Positions 6,636-7,825 of a stretch of DNA of 7,825 nt are shown here, one piece after another. Location of the stretch: positions 1 to 7,825 of the forward strand of contig JAUWLI010000127.1 of assembly GCA_030613765.1 (NCBI GenBank), given 5' to 3'. The notes beneath the pieces were generated by a model. That model saw only the letters and a list, made by a program, of their open reading frames with translations, did no database searches and had not been told where the DNA came from. The stretch is from Phycisphaerae bacterium (GTDB lineage: Bacteria > Planctomycetota > Phycisphaerae > Sedimentisphaerales > SG8-4). The position numbers and the translations under genes are program-made. Numbering within the stretch: the stretch's first letter is position 1; the number at the start of each line of letters is the position of its first letter.

Positions 6636-7825
6636 TTAATACAGTGTGAAATTGGGTCCGGTTCCGAGAGAGACAGGCCTGTCAGGTTTCAGCCCTTTTT
6701 TATTTTTGAAAATATACACAGCTTCCGGAGTTGCCAGGACCACATCAGAGATGCCGTCCCCGGTCATATCACCCGTGAGGATACTCCTCTCGAAGGTGCT
6801 CTCATCGGCAGGGGAACCGTTTTTAGTGGGCCTGGGCGTAGTGAAGACGCCGATACATTTACCCTTATAGTTATAGATACAGCCATTGTGGGCGACCATG
6901 ATTTCATTCACCCCGTCACCCGTCCAGTCCAACAGGTGGTGATGCCGGCTGTAATCGGTCACAATCTGACCGAGGAGATTACCTTTTTCATCGAGCACCC
7001 AGAGAGGACTTTTACCGAGGGGCTGGTGGTCGATGTCAACGAGCAATTGCGCTGACCGGTGTTTGGGTATGATTTGTCCCACATCAATGGATTCGAAGTG
7101 ATGACCGGTAATTTCCCACAAGACCTTGCCGTTGCCGTCAACGAGAGCAACATTATTTGCGCCGCAGCATGTCAGCGCCAGCCGGAAGTCTTCCGGCTTC
7201 CGGCCCCGGCGAACGACGCGGCAGCAATCCAGATGCCCGCGTGCCTGTTCAACTTTTTTAGACTTAAAAACCCAGCGGACCGAACCATCCGAGTTCAGCA
7301 TGGCATAGCCGGCCATAATCTCGTCACGTCCATCGCCATCGAGATCTATCGGCCGTGGTTGATGGGCGGTGCGATAGCCGCCGGGGTCCTTGACGGTCCA
7401 GAGAAGATTGCCCGCATGGTTGTAGGCCCAAATCCGATGGTATCGATTCTTGACCAGAACGTCGGTCGGCCGATTGCCGCCGGTCAAATTGCAAAACACC
7501 AGACAATCTGTGGCTTCGTCGGCGATAGCAATCTTTCTGCGCTGCCGACCGGTAGCACCATCAAGCTCGACAATGTAACCTTTCGTACACAGGACCACTT
7601 CGTTTTTGCCGTCGCCGTCCCAATCGTGGATCTGGCAAGCAACGTCGTGGTGCCATTTTTTGCGTCCGATTGCAGGATTTCCCCAGCGCCACAAAATCGA
7701 GCCATCCAGTTTTTGCGCTACTGCAGTGCTGGTGTAGTGTACATCGTTTTTGTTTACGTTTTCGGCGCTGACGATTTCGACTTCGCCGTCGCCATCCACA
7801 TCGCCTGCTACTACCCACTGCCCGC
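6636..7825 (-). CDS. FG-GAP/VCBS beta-propeller protein, C-terminal part (5' end outside window)
   Basis: The reading frame is open to the right edge, giving 395 visible residues; the N terminus and any signal peptide are missing. An internal GTG at 7799 lies inside a repeat (GDVDGDGEVE) and is not a credible start. Five Asp-rich calcium-type loops mark the blades: DVDGDGEVE (near 7802), DWDGDGKNE (near 7625), DLDGDGRDE (near 7346), DWTGDGVNE (near 6929) and DMTGDGISD (near 6767). Between them recur strands of the type GKVLWEI, GSILWRW and GNLLWTV, with hydrophobic-Trp endings. Such FG-GAP propellers are usually extracellular and bind calcium and often carbohydrate. The blade order resembles rhamnogalacturonan lyase (PL11) propellers, but no catalytic assignment can be made by eye. 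It is the first visible gene of the putative three-gene saccharide operon. The last residues are PNFTLY. Confidence 0.85.
   Translation of the reverse strand, partial: GQWVVAGDVDGDGEVEIVSAENVNKNDVHYTSTAVAQKLDGSILWRWGNPAIGRKKWHHDVACQIHDWDGDGKNEVVLCTKGYIVELDGATGRQRRKIAIADEATDCLVFCNLTGGNRPTDVLVKNRYHRIWAYNHAGNLLWTVKDPGGYRTAHQPRPIDLDGDGRDEIMAGYAMLNSDGSVRWVFKSKKVEQARGHLDCCRVVRRGRKPEDFRLALTCCGANNVALVDGNGKVLWEITGHHFESIDVGQIIPKHRSAQLLVDIDHQPLGKSPLWVLDEKGNLLGQIVTDYSRHHHLLDWTGDGVNEIMVAHNGCIYNYKGKCIGVFTTPRPTKNGSPADESTFERSILTGDMTGDGISDVVLATPEAVYIFKNKKGLKPDRPVSLGTGPNFTLY

Noticed and set aside
6354..7055. 233-residue plus-strand reading frame
   Set aside because: It spans the boundary of two well-supported minus-strand genes and shows no recognisable motifs.

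Overview
This is a 7.8-kb bacterial accessory region with six protein-coding genes and no recognisable rRNA, tRNA, CRISPR array or insertion sequence. The gene content fits a heterotroph of the Planctomycetes-Verrucomicrobia-Lentisphaerae type: a 3-keto-disaccharide hydrolase-domain (DUF1080) lipoprotein, a large FG-GAP propeller protein, and an ACE-like M2 lipoprotein peptidase. A Bacteroidota-like source cannot be excluded. The assignment rests on gene families only, because no phylogenetic marker is present.

Left half (1-4610), peptide handling. An OPT-family oligopeptide transporter runs off the left edge on the minus strand (1-1241). Just upstream of it, on the same strand and 67 bases away, is a lipoprotein metallopeptidase of the M2 type (1309-2988). 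Across a 269-base divergent promoter region lies a plus-strand POT/PTR2 proton-coupled peptide transporter (3258-4610). A cell-surface peptidase plus two unrelated peptide importers suggests an extracytoplasmic peptide-scavenging module. Both divergent genes have plausible sigma70-like promoters, and a 12-base near-palindrome lies next to one of them.

Right half (4668-7825), saccharide handling. Three minus-strand genes are closely spaced (17 and 34 bases apart) and probably form one operon: an FG-GAP/VCBS beta-propeller protein whose 5' end lies beyond the window, a secreted TIM-barrel glycosidase-like protein, and a DUF1080 lipoprotein. All appear exported, except that the N terminus of the propeller cannot be seen. 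The set looks like a small polysaccharide or glycoside-degradation cassette with an unknown substrate. It converges on the POT gene, with a weak hairpin in the 57-base gap.

The two halves are transcribed towards each other and may be functionally independent. I see no clear evidence of a wholly new defence or mobile system. The least explained parts are the glycosidase-like protein, the propeller protein and the hydrophilic insertion in the OPT transporter.
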